Positions 25,826 to 36,122 of a DNA stretch of 64,000 bases are shown piece after piece; position 1 is the first letter of the stretch, and every line of letters starts with the position of its first letter. The notes below the pieces were generated by a model that saw nothing but the letters and a program-made list of their open reading frames with translations, did no database searches and was not told the origin of the DNA. The DNA is from Nostoc sp. FACHB-110. GTDB lineage: Bacteria; Cyanobacteriota; Cyanobacteriia; Cyanobacteriales; Nostocaceae. A program made the position numbers and the translations under genes. Location: NCBI RefSeq assembly GCF_014697425.1, contig NZ_JACJRU010000002.1:1-64000 (forward strand). Reading direction: 5' to 3'.

Positions 25826-26641
25826 TTAATTTTCCTGTTTAACAGCACTTTCATGCCATTTACTTAATATAAAGTCTGATAGGTAACTGAGGCTGACAAA
25901 TATTAATACGCCTAAGCCAGTGGTGAGAAATAAAGCCGCAAACATCCTCGGAATTTGCAGGTTATAGCTAGAAATCAAGATACGGTAGGCAATGCCTGAT
26001 TTTGCACCACCAGTTCCGGCGACAAATTCCGCGACGACAGCACCAATTAAGGCTAAACCACCGCTAATTTTTAACCCACCTAGAAAATAAGGCATAGCAC
26101 TAGGTAAGCGTAGATACCATAAGGTTTGCCAGCGAGAGGCTTTGTAAAGTTGGAATAAGTTGAGTAAGTTGCGGTCAACGCTGTTGAGTCCGAGGGTGGT
26201 GTTAGAGACGATGGGGAAGAAGGCGACTATCCAAGCACAGACTACAAGGGCGGCGAAGGTATTATTTTTAAACCAGAGGATGATGAGGGGGGCGATCGCT
26301 ACTATCGGCGTTGTCTGTAAAATAACTGCATAGGGAAATAAACTTTTTTCGATCCATTTACTTTGCGTAAACAAAATTGCTATGAATAAGCCAGAAACGA
26401 CAGCAGCAATAAAAGCAACAATTGTAATTTGTAACGTAATTAATAACGCAGAAAATAACTCGTTCCAATCAGCAATTAACGTTTGAAATACTAATAAAGG
26501 CCCAGGCAAAATATAAGGCGGTAAGTTTGTTAACCGCACCAAAATTTCCCATAGTAATAACACTAACGCCCCAACTACAACAGGTGCTAAAACCTCAGCA
26601 GAAATAAACTTACTTTTTGTTTTTCTCTCAATGCTTTTCAT
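25826..26641 (-). CDS. ABC transporter permease (SsuC/ThiX-type)
   Basis: 271 residues, six predicted membrane segments and the EAA-like loop NRNLLNLFQLYKASRWQTLW typical of BPD permeases of the taurine/sulfonate/nitrate/hydroxymethylpyrimidine group. Seven bases behind the ATPase gene at 26648. With the SBP at 27397 it forms a complete importer. Substrate not readable from sequence; the divergent URC genes point to uracil or a related pyrimidine (inference). Confidence 0.92.
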   Translation of the reverse strand: MKSIERKTKSKFISAEVLAPVVVGALVLLLWEILVRLTNLPPYILPGPLLVFQTLIADWNELFSALLITLQITIVAFIAAVVSGLFIAILFTQSKWIEKSLFPYAVILQTTPIVAIAPLIILWFKNNTFAALVVCAWIVAFFPIVSNTTLGLNSVDRNLLNLFQLYKASRWQTLWYLRLPSAMPYFLGGLKISGGLALIGAVVAEFVAGTGGAKSGIAYRILISSYNLQIPRMFAALFLTTGLGVLIFVSLSYLSDFILSKWHESAVKQEN

Positions 26642-26647
26642 CGGCGG

Positions 26648-27400
26648 TTAATTCATCGCTGCGGCTAAACAGTGCGAAACCTGACGGCAATATTCGTTAT
26701 ATATTGGCGATGTCCGAAACTCTTCATCACGGGGGTAAGGCACATCAATTGCAATATCCGCCACCACCCGCCCAGGATTTGCCCCCATGACCAAGACGCG
26801 ATTAGATAAATACACTGCTTCGTAAATATTATGAGTTACAAACACCACAGTCCAGTGATATTTCTGCCACAAATCTAATAAATCGCTGTTGAGTCTACTG
26901 CGAGTAATTTCATCTAATGCCCCAAAAGGTTCATCCATTAATAAAATGTTGGGCTGAGTCACTAACGCCCTAGCAATGGAGACGCGCATTTTCATCCCCC
27001 CAGATAATTGTCGGGGATAACTCTCGGCAAAATTTGTGAGTCCTACTAATGTTAAGGCTTGCTGGACTAAATTTTGGGCATCTCGCTGAGGCACTCCTGC
27101 CAATTTTAAAGGTAAGCGGACATTTTCTTTCACCGTTGCCCAAGGCATCAAGGCGGCATCTTGAAAGACAAACGCTAATTTTCGGGCTGTTGGCGGTATA
27201 CCCCAGTCAATATTACCGGAACTGACTTTACCTAATCCAGCTATCAGCCGCAATACCGTACTTTTACCGCATCCCGAAGCCCCTACTAAGCTGACAAATT
27301 GCACTTCGGCAATGGCTAAGTTTAGGTCTTGCAGGGCAACAGTGCCATTAGCGTAGACCTTGCTAATGTGACTCAGAGTAATCGCTGGATGGTTACTCAT
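26648..27400 (-). CDS. ABC transporter ATPase (SsuB/ThiZ-type)
   Basis: 250 residues. Walker A GASGCGKST, Q-loop FVFQDAALMPW, signature LSGGMKMRVSIARAL, Walker [14 protein letters not shown] and the switch His in FVTHNIYEA are all intact. Starts inside the stop of the SBP gene (4-base overlap, ATGA), so the two are translationally coupled. Energises the importer formed with 25826 and 27397. Confidence 0.95.
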   Translation of the reverse strand: MSNHPAITLSHISKVYANGTVALQDLNLAIAEVQFVSLVGASGCGKSTVLRLIAGLGKVSSGNIDWGIPPTARKLAFVFQDAALMPWATVKENVRLPLKLAGVPQRDAQNLVQQALTLVGLTNFAESYPRQLSGGMKMRVSIARALVTQPNILLMDEPFGALDEITRSRLNSDLLDLWQKYHWTVVFVTHNIYEAVYLSNRVLVMGANPGRVVADIAIDVPYPRDEEFRTSPIYNEYCRQVSHCLAAAMN

Positions 27401-28464
27401 ACAGACTTGTAATAATCTATGCCTTTATTGACGAATTGCAATGTAAACGCGTCTTGATATTTAATGTTGGGCTGATAAATGCCAGCAGTTACCATGCTAT
27501 CGTAGAGCGTTTTCCAGCGTTCTTCTGTCATTGAGCCGATACCTTGTTGTACGGCAGTACCAGAAGTAATAATCCCATATTCTTTAAGTTTTTGCAGGCC
27601 GTAAGCTAGTTGGTCATCGGTCATTTCGGGGTTATCTTTTTTGATGAGTTGATTTGCTGGTTGGGGATTTTCGAGGTAGCTGTACCAACCTTTGATAGAA
27701 GCATCAACAAATCGCTGCACTAAGTCGGGATTTTTTTCTACTAGTTCTTTTTTGGTTTCGATGGTTGTGGCGTAGGTAGTGTAACCATAATCGGCTAGTA
27801 AAAAGACTGTGGGTTTAAAGCCGCCTTGTTTTTCAATGGCGTAGGGTTCTGAGGTGATGTAACCTTGTTGTGCCGAGGTTTTATCGGCTAAGAAGGGGGC
27901 GGGGTTAAAGTTATAAGGGCGTTTTTGGTCGTCGGTAAAACCATACTTAACTTTAAGAAGTGGCCAATATGTGACGTTTGCTGCTGCTGAAATATAAATT
28001 GGTTTGCCTTTGAGGTCTGCAAGGGTTTTGGTTGCTGTGTTGGGATGGGAGATGAGACATTGCGGGTCTTTTTGGAAGATGGCCGCGACGGTAATTTTGG
28101 GGATTCCTTGAACAATGGCGTTAATGGCATCGATGCCATACCCCATAAAGAAATCAACTGCACCCCCGACTAACAACTGAGTGCCGCTAGGTACTTGTGG
28201 GCCGCCCATTTTAATGGTGACATCTAGACCGTGTTTTTGATAAATACCTGTGGCGATCGCTTGATAAAATCCGCCGTGTTCTGCTTGTGCATACCAGTTT
28301 GTTCCAAAGCTGACTTTATCTAGCTGTGAAGAAGAATTTCCAGGTTGGTTACTATTGGTACAAGCAGCAAGCAAACTGCTACCCAGACAAATAGAACCAT
28401 ACTGAATCAACTGGCGGCGACTAAGGCGATGAATCACTGTTGTTAAGGGTGGTAACGGATTCAT
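27397..28464 (-). CDS. ABC substrate-binding lipoprotein (NMT1/THI5-like)
   Basis: 355 residues. Twin-arginine-like start (HRLSRRQLIQYGSICL) and lipobox SLLAACTN give a periplasmic lipoprotein. The mature part has the NMT1/THI5 pattern (WYAQAEHGGFYQAIATGIYQ, GLDVTIKMGGPQVPSGTQLL, GGAVDFFMGYGIDAINAI). Known relatives bind pyrimidine precursors, sulfonates or riboflavin-like compounds. In this operon, facing URC1-URC4-upp, a pyrimidine ligand is the best guess. Confidence 0.9.
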   Translation of the reverse strand: MNPLPPLTTVIHRLSRRQLIQYGSICLGSSLLAACTNSNQPGNSSSQLDKVSFGTNWYAQAEHGGFYQAIATGIYQKHGLDVTIKMGGPQVPSGTQLLVGGAVDFFMGYGIDAINAIVQGIPKITVAAIFQKDPQCLISHPNTATKTLADLKGKPIYISAAANVTYWPLLKVKYGFTDDQKRPYNFNPAPFLADKTSAQQGYITSEPYAIEKQGGFKPTVFLLADYGYTTYATTIETKKELVEKNPDLVQRFVDASIKGWYSYLENPQPANQLIKKDNPEMTDDQLAYGLQKLKEYGIITSGTAVQQGIGSMTEERWKTLYDSMVTAGIYQPNIKYQDAFTLQFVNKGIDYYKSV

Positions 28465-28497
28465 AATCTAAGAAAATGTACGCTTCAGACGAATGTT

Positions 28498-28968
28498 TTA
28501 GCTGAGTCTGAGTGTACATTCTAAAATCAACTTTTGATTTACTAAAGAATAGGGTTGAATTGTTAAAGCGCGTTTAAAAGCCTTGATTGCATCAACATAT
28601 TGACCAATCGCCGCATAACATAAGCCCATACCATGCAGTGCGCCAAAATGCACTGGGTTAATTTGAATTACCATCTGACAATCAGCTAAAGATTCTTTAT
28701 ATTTGCCTGTGCTGTAGTAGAGGAAAGCACGGCGATTCCATGCTTCAGCAAAATCAGGTTGTTGTTTGATCAATTCGGTTAATACTGATTCCGCTTCAGT
28801 GGTTTTACCAGCATCCAGTAATTTTTGACTGTGGTCGATTTTTTCTAGACCACTAATTCCCTTTTGCTGAAACCAAATCCGCCATAGTTTTTTAGTTGCT
28901 TGTTCCCGCACAGAAGCGTTGGGATTTTTCAAATCTTCAAGTAATGAATTGATAGATAAAGAATCCAT
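28498..28968 (-). CDS. TPR protein
   Basis: 156 residues. N-terminal HEAT-like stretch (LLEDLKNPNASVREQATKKL) followed by three to four tetratricopeptide units (about 50-150: AGKTTEAESVLTELIKQQPD, WNRRAFLYYSTGKYKESLAD, ALHGMGLCYAAIGQYVDAIK). Likely a protein-binding scaffold. First gene of the operon with the ABC importer, 34 bases ahead of the SBP. No signal peptide. Role in the pathway unknown. Confidence 0.85.
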   Translation of the reverse strand: MDSLSINSLLEDLKNPNASVREQATKKLWRIWFQQKGISGLEKIDHSQKLLDAGKTTEAESVLTELIKQQPDFAEAWNRRAFLYYSTGKYKESLADCQMVIQINPVHFGALHGMGLCYAAIGQYVDAIKAFKRALTIQPYSLVNQKLILECTLRLS

Positions 28969-29259
28969 GAATTTGAGAGAATTAGAGATTAGTGTTTTTA
29001 CCTTATTAATAACTTTCGCACAAAATTCTGTTTACAGTGACGTTTAATCTCATCTTTAAATTTATTCCACATTAATATTAAATCTCAGCAGTTTTTGTGC
29101 TATTAATTGTATTAACCAATACTATTAATACGAAACTCTACATAATAGAGTGGTAAACAATTAGTCATTAGGAAACTGAATTTTTAAATAAAAAAACTTA
29201 CTATTGATACTTGACATCTACTTAGTGACTAATAATTCATCAAAACATTACAAAAACCT
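28969..29259. promoter_or_regulatory. Divergent promoter region between importer operon and URC genes
   Basis: 290 AT-rich bases between two diverging operons that look functionally linked. No clear activator site could be named. Shared control from here is an inference from layout. Confidence 0.4.
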
Positions 29260-30525
29260 ATGACTATGCCAAAGCCAAATAGTGTGTCCCGGCATATTGT
29301 TTTAACATCACATCCCAGTCGTTTTGGCCCCAAGCCAATTCCGATTTCTTGGGGAGTAACTGACCCAATGGCAAGAGGCCCAGTAATTGCCACGTTAACT
29401 AATCAAACACATCGGAATGTGATTGGTACTCATTCAGGCGGTTATGCAATTTATCGGGCTTTAGCGGTGGCTAGTGGTGCTTTACAAACAGATCACCGCG
29501 CTGATTTAACTAATACTTCTCCCATTGAGCAGATTGGCCCCCATCCTAGCTGGGCTGACCCTGATAAAATTGTCTCACTTGACCCCTTAGGAGCGATCGC
29601 ACCAGAAGTTTTCTCTGCCTATCTCCAGCAAGGTTATGATATCCGCCCGACAATTGCTATCACCAAGGCGCATATCAATATGCCAGAACTGCAAGATGCG
29701 GTAGCGAAAGGCCGCTTGCAGGTGGATGGGACAATTATGAAACCTGGCGGTGATTTAGTTGTCACCAAAGCAGCCATAGAACCAGTGTGGTATTTACCTG
29801 GAATTGCTAAACGTTTTGGCATTACCGAAGGTGAATTGCGCCGGGCTTTGTTTGAACAAACTGGGGGAATGTTCCCAGAATTGGTGACGCGTTCTGATTT
29901 GGAAGTATTTCTACCACCCATTGGGGGTTTGACTGTATATATTGTTGGTGATATAGCGGCAATTACTGACCCCGATAAACCTGTGGCTGTGCGAGTACAC
30001 GATGAGTGTAACGGTTCTGATGTCTTTGGTTCAGATATTTGTACCTGTCGCCCTTATTTAGTCCACGGGATTGAGGTATGTGTCCAAACTGCCCAAGAAG
30101 GCGGGGTGGGAATTATTGTCTACTGTCGCAAAGAAGGCCGGGCTTTGGGAGAAGTGACGAAATTCTTAGTATACAATGCCCGCAAGCGTCAAGAAGGAGG
30201 CGATCGCGCTGATGCGTATTTTGCCCGGACAGAATGCGTTGCAGGTGTCCAAGATATGCGCTTTCAGGAATTGATGCCTGATGTGTTACATTGGCTGGGG
30301 ATGACGCGGATTGACCGGATGGTATCGATGAGTAATATGAAGTACAACGCCATTACTCAGTCAGGTATTGAAATTGTGGAACGCATTCCTATACCCGAAG
30401 ATTTAATTCCTCAAGATGCGCGGGTGGAAATTGAAGCAAAAAAAGCTGCTGGTTATTACACTACAGGGGATGTGTTAGATACAGACGGCTTGGCAGAAGT
30501 GAAGGGACGGTCTTTGGAAGTATGA
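29260..30525 (+). CDS. urc1: GTP cyclohydrolase II-like protein, URC1 (uracil catabolism)
   Basis: 421 residues, about twice the size of plain RibA. The C-terminal half keeps the GCH II zinc motif C-x10-C-x-C (ECNGSDVFGSDICTCRP, about 250-266) and a CRKEGRALGEV loop in place of the usual GREGRGIGL. The N-terminal half (PNSVSRHIVLTSHPSRFGPK, DPMARGPVIATLTNQ) is not a DHBP synthase. This long form with DUF1688 and upp next to it is URC1 of the URC uracil-degradation route described in Lachancea kluyveri and predicted in bacteria. So it probably acts on a uracil ribonucleotide rather than making riboflavin. The last two codons and stop lie in a GAAGTNT heptamer array. Confidence 0.88.
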   Translation: MTMPKPNSVSRHIVLTSHPSRFGPKPIPISWGVTDPMARGPVIATLTNQTHRNVIGTHSGGYAIYRALAVASGALQTDHRADLTNTSPIEQIGPHPSWADPDKIVSLDPLGAIAPEVFSAYLQQGYDIRPTIAITKAHINMPELQDAVAKGRLQVDGTIMKPGGDLVVTKAAIEPVWYLPGIAKRFGITEGELRRALFEQTGGMFPELVTRSDLEVFLPPIGGLTVYIVGDIAAITDPDKPVAVRVHDECNGSDVFGSDICTCRPYLVHGIEVCVQTAQEGGVGIIVYCRKEGRALGEVTKFLVYNARKRQEGGDRADAYFARTECVAGVQDMRFQELMPDVLHWLGMTRIDRMVSMSNMKYNAITQSGIEIVERIPIPEDLIPQDARVEIEAKKAAGYYTTGDVLDTDGLAEVKGRSLEV

Positions 30526-30543
30526 AGTGTGAAGTCTGAAAAG
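30517..30543. repeat. GAAGTNT heptamer array overlapping the URC1 stop codon
   Basis: Units GAAGTAT, GAAGTGT, GAAGTCT, GAAAAG in a row; the first unit reads Glu-Val then TGA, which ends URC1. Confidence 0.7.
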
Positions 30544-30711
30544 TTTTCCTCAATTCATACTGAATATAATCGTTGCATTATCACTTTCTTGGGGATAGGC
30601 TTCTAGCCTGTCCGTGAATTTTAAGACGTGAGAGTGTTCAGATATCCGATTTTTTTGAGAAGTTGGGTATCTTGTAACCCCTCATAAATGGTGGCATTAC
30701 AGGGGTGAAGG

Positions 30712-31944
<1,233 letters not shown>

Positions 31945-32100
31945 AGGATGAAGAATGAAGGTGGAAATTTAAACTTCATTCAACTTCTGGTAAAAGTCAT
32001 AATTTGCGAGCTTTTCTTTGCGCCTTTGTGCCTTGGCGCGAAACTAAAAAATATTTATGTAAAAGGTCTATTATTCATACTTCATACTTAAGTTGACAAA

Positions 32101-32736
32101 ATGCAAAATCAAGTAACAGTTATTGAACATCCATTAATTCAACATAAACTTACTTTGATGCGGAAAGCGGAAACTAGCACAACGAAATTTCGTAATCTCC
32201 TTAAGGAAATTAGTTTGTTGTTAGGTTATGAAGTAACACGCAATTTACCGCTGAAATATGAAGAAATTACAACACCCCTAGCCCCGATGAATGCACCAGT
32301 ACTAGCACCAGATAAAAAGCTAGTGTTAGTTTCGATCATGCGAGCAGGGCAAGGAATATTAGATGGAATGTTAGAATTAATTCCCTCAGCGAGGGTGGGA
32401 CATATTGGTTTATACCGCGACCCAAAAACATTAATTCCGATTGAATATTATTTTAAAGTTCCCCATGATGTGGAACAACGGGATATGATTATTGTCGATC
32501 CGATGTTAGCAACAGGAAACTCGGCTGTGGCTGCGGTGGACAGATTAAAGTCTACAAATCCTTTATCGATGAGGTTTGTTTGCTTGCTAGCCGCCCCAGA
32601 AGGACTAAAGCATTTCTGTGCAGTTCATCCTGATGTACAGGTTTATACTGCTGCTATAGATGACCATTTAGATGAACACGGTTATATTATCCCAGGTTTG
32701 GGTGATGCAGGCGATCGCTTGTTTGGCACAAAATAA
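32101..32736 (+). CDS. upp: Uracil phosphoribosyltransferase
   Basis: 211 residues. PRPP-binding motif [19 protein letters not shown] (about 136-154), [13 protein letters not shown] and the C-terminal uracil-binding segment [19 protein letters not shown] are all intact. Makes UMP from uracil and PRPP. Besides salvage, it is the third partner (URC6 function) of the URC pathway, whose true substrate is thought to be a uracil nucleotide. Third gene in the URC1-URC4-upp row, which is the basis for that reading. Confidence 0.96.
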   Translation: MQNQVTVIEHPLIQHKLTLMRKAETSTTKFRNLLKEISLLLGYEVTRNLPLKYEEITTPLAPMNAPVLAPDKKLVLVSIMRAGQGILDGMLELIPSARVGHIGLYRDPKTLIPIEYYFKVPHDVEQRDMIIVDPMLATGNSAVAAVDRLKSTNPLSMRFVCLLAAPEGLKHFCAVHPDVQVYTAAIDDHLDEHGYIIPGLGDAGDRLFGTK

Positions 32737-32793
32737 GCAAGTAGGCTCATAAAAAACTCCCTCACCGCCTGCGCTGCTTCCCAAGCCTTGTTG

Positions 32794-32859
32794 ATTCACA
32801 TCTTGCACCTAGCCTCAGCGAATGGAATTCGTCGGGGCTAGGTGCAAAATGTGAATATA
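32794..32859. repeat. MITE-like repeat with TCTTGCAC inverted ends (copy 2, 66 bp)
   Basis: TTCACATCTTGCACCTAGCC faces GGCTAGGTGCAAAATGTGAA, so the whole unit folds into a long hairpin. Left half (CAGCGAATGGAATTCG) matches 10941-11132. Confidence 0.75.
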
Positions 32860-33260
32860 GAAATCTGTTGTATAACAGTCAAAGTAAAATTTTGAAACAA
32901 CAATTATCAAATTAAAAAATCAATAAGTTTTTTATCTCCTATTTGCTAACTTTCAACCTCTGTTAATGCTAGTACAAAAATAAAATTATTTAACCAAACA
33001 AACTTTATTAAATAACATTTAATCGAACATATTTATTCAGGTAGTCAGCATGAATTAATGCTTGGATCAACAGTACTCAAGCATTAATTTGAAATAAAAA
33101 TAATCAATTAAAATCTTGCTTTTTGATTACAAGTATCCTATATAATATGTATAAATTAGCAACTGTTACAATAATGGTGTAAAACTAATGATGCAAGCTT
33201 TTAAAAAATAAAAGATTGTAAAATTTACATATAAAATTATCAAAACATAGATCAACATTA
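32860..33260. other. AT-rich intergenic region
   Basis: 400 bases, very AT-rich, with a direct AAGCATTAATT/GCATGAATTAATGCTT-type inverted pair near 33048-33090. No gene or named site seen. Confidence 0.4.
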
Positions 33261-33665
33261 ATGCCATACCCCACTATTGGACAACTGGAAAGAGAAATTG
33301 CACAGCGTATTAGTGCTTTATATTATGAACAACTAGGGCAAAGGCCTAGCCAAGTTGTTTGTCATTTCTTTGACACAGAACTAGTTATTTCGTTAGAAAA
33401 CTCCTCTACTTTAGTAGAGCGGACACTCATATCTGGTGGGCATGGAAATTTAGCAGAACAAGTCCGGGTCTTATTAGATAAAATCCTAAAAAGCCAACTT
33501 CAAAATTTAATTGAGGAAGTTACTGGTAAACCCACACTTGACTTAATGACTAATACAAATTTAGTCACAGGTAGAACGGGAATTATTGTAGTATTACAAC
33601 AGCTACCAGAAGTTCGTAATCCCGAATCTATCCCGAAAGCAAACCTGAAAAACTTAACTGATTAA
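33261..33665 (+). CDS. DUF2294 family protein
   Basis: 134 residues. TIGQLEREIAQRISALYYEQ, GQRPSQVVCHFFDTELVIS and RVLLDKILKSQLQNLIEEVTG give the DUF2294 pattern, a small soluble alpha/beta family of unknown function. Its 3' end overlaps the convergent receiver gene by 38 bases, so the two messages are antisense there. Confidence 0.82.
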   Translation: MPYPTIGQLEREIAQRISALYYEQLGQRPSQVVCHFFDTELVISLENSSTLVERTLISGGHGNLAEQVRVLLDKILKSQLQNLIEEVTGKPTLDLMTNTNLVTGRTGIIVVLQQLPEVRNPESIPKANLKNLTD

Positions 33666-34029
33666 AGTATTGAGAAAGCACAATTTCCAATTGGTTAAAA
33701 TCATAAGGCTTGGTTATATAATTATCCGTACCTTTGAGAAACTGACGCTCAGATTCACGCGCTAAGTACCAAGGAAACGTAGCAATAATGGGGATATTAG
33801 CTGTTTGAGTTTCTCGCTTCAAAAAATCAATTACTTGAACACTTCTAATATCTGAAATCATCATGTCTAAGATGATTAAATTAGGGCGGTGCGTTTGTGC
33901 TAATATCAGACCTTTGATTCCTTGGGTCGCACAAATGCAAGCAAAATTGAGTGATTTGAGATGAGAATTTAGTAACTCTAAATGATTAATATTTTTCTCT
34001 ACAACCAAAATTAGTGGCTGTTTATTCAT
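33628..34029 (-). CDS. Stand-alone response regulator receiver protein
   Basis: 133 residues from Met at 34029 (an ATG three codons up is possible). Receiver fold only: ILVVEKNINHLELLNSHLKS, phosphorylatable Asp in PNLIILDMMISD, and Lys in DNYITKPYDF. The acidic pair near the N-terminus is reduced to one Glu (VEKN), so phosphorylation may be weak. No output domain. Convergent with DUF2294, overlapping by 38 bases. Partner kinase not evident. Confidence 0.85.
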   Translation of the reverse strand: MNKQPLILVVEKNINHLELLNSHLKSLNFACICATQGIKGLILAQTHRPNLIILDMMISDIRSVQVIDFLKRETQTANIPIIATFPWYLARESERQFLKGTDNYITKPYDFNQLEIVLSQYFNQLSFSGLLSG

Positions 34030-34084
34030 ATGCAGCACATTACCTTTAATTTCAGGAATACATACCCAATTGTTAGTTACTCGC

Positions 34085-34267
34085 TTAAATGATGACTTCC
34101 CAGTTAGTTACTATGTTATCTGGTAAGTATTTTGACTGGTATACGAGGTTTCCTTCACATGGCGTGTGCAGCTTGATACGGGCTAGCTCGTAATCGAAAT
34201 CACTAGGTTGATTGTCTATGCTGAAGTTGAGGGTAGACAATAACAAGCTAGTAACATTATCCAGCAA
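34085..34267 (-). CDS. Possible small conserved protein
   Basis: 60 residues from TTG 34267, with FDYELARIKLHTPCEGNLVY then KYLPDNIVTNWEVII. The composition looks like a folded protein rather than a chance frame, and it lies just upstream of the receiver gene on the same strand. There is no ATG or good ribosome site, so it may be a relic or a real gene with a TTG start. Confidence 0.35.
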   Translation of the reverse strand: MLDNVTSLLLSTLNFSIDNQPSDFDYELARIKLHTPCEGNLVYQSKYLPDNIVTNWEVII

Positions 34268-34908
34268 TCATCATTACTAAAAGTGTACATTTCGTCAAGG
34301 GCTAACTGCAACTATAGCTAGCTATTATTTTTTACCAACTTAATCATAATACTTAGTGTAGTTCAATCTTGATTAAAATAGTAAAACTTATGCCCCAAGC
34401 ACTTTACAGCCCCAAATTTATGTTGATTGAGCAACTTATCCAAGCAGCGATCGCTATGAGTAGTGTTATGATTGTTAACAGTAGTAAAAGTTATTTGATT
34501 GACTCTCTAATATTTATTAACATTTAACCAAATAAAATCAGCCTCAAGTAATATATTGACTCGGAAGCATGACAATATTACTGCTATAAATACATAGAGC
34601 TTGCTGAAAATTAATCTAGTTTTTAGGCATAATGGCAAGCAAATTGTCTAGTTTTTGTGTGCCATTATTGCTATTTTTTGACGGTAGAGATGAATTTAAG
34701 GCTCGCTAAATCCGAACTTGCCAAAGCGCGATCGCTGTTTTAAATTTTTTGATAGTGATTTATGTCTGCATTTGGTAAATGACCAAATTAATCTCAAATA
34801 TAGGTATTATTTTGGCTGAAGTTTGCTGATTTTTACGACTGTTGACTGAAGACATATGCGCCCTCAACCAGCACACTGAAGTGATAAGCAACAGTATCGG
34901 GCGAAATT
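34268..34908. other. Intergenic region without clear gene
   Basis: 640 bases with two GCGATCGC-like sites (near 34450 and 34730) and only very short frames. Presumed to hold the promoter of the DoxX gene; no motif assigned. Confidence 0.4.
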
Positions 34909-35349
34909 ATGAATCAGCGTCAGGAATTATTTCGGGTCATTTTAGCTGTATCCATCATTATAGTTGGCATCACACACTTTGCTGTACCTGACCCTTACGT
35001 CAAAATTATGCCTCCACAACTGCCTTACCCATTAGAACTAGTTTATCTGAGTGGATTTTACGAAATTTTGGGGGGTATCGGCTTATTAGTGCCTCCTGTT
35101 AGTCAAGCTGCGGCTTGGGGACTAGTGCTGCTATTTATTGCAGTTTTTCCTGCTAATATCAACATGGCAATAAATCATATTAAGATTGAGGCAATACCAT
35201 ATTCAGATTCACCTTGGTTACAGGCAATTAGATTGCCTATGCAAGCAGTTTTAATTGCTTGGGCTTGGTGGTACACAAAACCTTCTGATAAAAAAATTCA
35301 AGCTTCTTTAATTCCCAAATCGCTGATTCCCAAAGAGCTAGATTGGTAA
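34909..35349 (+). CDS. DoxX-like membrane protein
   Basis: 146 residues with four hydrophobic segments (about 7-25, 45-68, 70-90, 105-125) and the DoxX-type pattern VGITHFAVPDPYVKIMPPQL, ELVYLSGFYEILGGIGLLVP, VFPANINMAINH. Inner or thylakoid membrane. Thirteen bases ahead of the AllA-like gene, so likely the same transcript. Function of the family is unknown. Confidence 0.85.
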   Translation: MNQRQELFRVILAVSIIIVGITHFAVPDPYVKIMPPQLPYPLELVYLSGFYEILGGIGLLVPPVSQAAAWGLVLLFIAVFPANINMAINHIKIEAIPYSDSPWLQAIRLPMQAVLIAWAWWYTKPSDKKIQASLIPKSLIPKELDW

Positions 35350-35362
35350 TTTACAAAATATT

Positions 35363-35857
35363 ATGGCTACAGCACAAACCTTGCAACAATTACAAGCAGA
35401 ATTAATTACGCCAGAAAACTTTCGGCGTTATGGACAGGTGATTTTTGCTAGTTCAGATGGTAAAGCTTTTGATGCGGCAGATGCTCAATTAAATCTGCAA
35501 AATGGTACGCCACGATTTTATATTATGCGTCTAGATAAGCGGGGGCGGAAGTTTCATAAAATTACGCGTCATATGCAGTGTACTCAATGTTTAGGTTCTT
35601 TAGAAGGGAAAGATTGGTTCATAGCAGTTTGTCCACCCTATAATGATTTGCCAGAACCAGTGTTAGAAGAAATTGCCGCTTTCCGCATTCCTGGCAATTG
35701 CTTTATTAAATTAAATGAGGGGACTTGGCACGCTGGCCCTTATTTTGACCACGAGTTTGTCGATTTTTATAATTTAGAACTTGCAGATACAAATACAGTA
35801 GATCATTTTACTCATGATTTTTTTAAGAGCCATCAATTAAAGTTTGAGATGGTGTAA
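35363..35857 (+). CDS. Ureidoglycolate lyase (AllA)-like cupin protein
   Basis: 164 residues. ELITPENFRRYGQVI at the N-terminus, ITRHMQCTQCLGSLEGKDWF (the place of AllA's substrate loop), FRIPGNCFIKLNEGTWHAGP and the FVDFYNLEL end give the AllA cupin pattern. AllA releases urea from ureidoglycolate in purine breakdown. No other allantoin gene is adjacent, so the substrate could differ; the URC genes nearby make a nucleobase-nitrogen theme possible. Follows the DoxX gene closely. Confidence 0.78.
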   Translation: MATAQTLQQLQAELITPENFRRYGQVIFASSDGKAFDAADAQLNLQNGTPRFYIMRLDKRGRKFHKITRHMQCTQCLGSLEGKDWFIAVCPPYNDLPEPVLEEIAAFRIPGNCFIKLNEGTWHAGPYFDHEFVDFYNLELADTNTVDHFTHDFFKSHQLKFEMV

Positions 35858-35893
35858 ATTAACTTACGGCAGTTTTCATTTGCTAGTTATAGC

Positions 35894-35950
35894 AAAGTGC
35901 TGAGTGCTGTTAGCGGTAGCGGGGCGTTTAGCCTGTGCTGAGTAGAAAAC
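35894..35950. repeat. Dispersed repeat, GCTAAACGCCCCGC family (copy 1)
   Basis: AAAGTGCTGAGTGCTGTTAG then CGGTAGCGGGGCGTTTAGCC and TGTGCTGAGTAGAAAA. The inverse copy lies at 43350-43407. Confidence 0.75.
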
Positions 35951-36011
35951 AAGTATCCATCACACCTTGAAGCTATCAACACTGTCCTCACCTAAGTGAC
36001 TACAGCTATAT

Positions 36012-36058
36012 AAAAAAATAAGGCAAAAGATAAAAGGTACAAATTCCTTTTAGCTTTT
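36012..36058 (-). terminator. Terminator of the cmp operon
   Basis: Read on the minus strand, AAAAGCTAAAAGG pairs with CCTTTTATCTTTT (one mismatch) and is followed by a T-run. Lies about 65 bases past the cmpD stop. Confidence 0.75.
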
Positions 36059-36122
36059 ACCCCGTGCTGTGTTGCTAACCTTTGTCGTTGGGAGTGATGG
36101 GTCAATAGTCAAGTTTGATTGA

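Noticed and set aside
29260..30525. Riboflavin biosynthesis RibA
   Set aside because: Twice the usual size, altered GREGR loop, no DHBP synthase domain, and clustering with DUF1688 and upp all point to URC1.
34390..34527. Plus-strand 45-codon frame (MPQALYSPKF...)
   Set aside because: No ribosome site, no recognisable family, odd composition; likely chance in AT-rich DNA.
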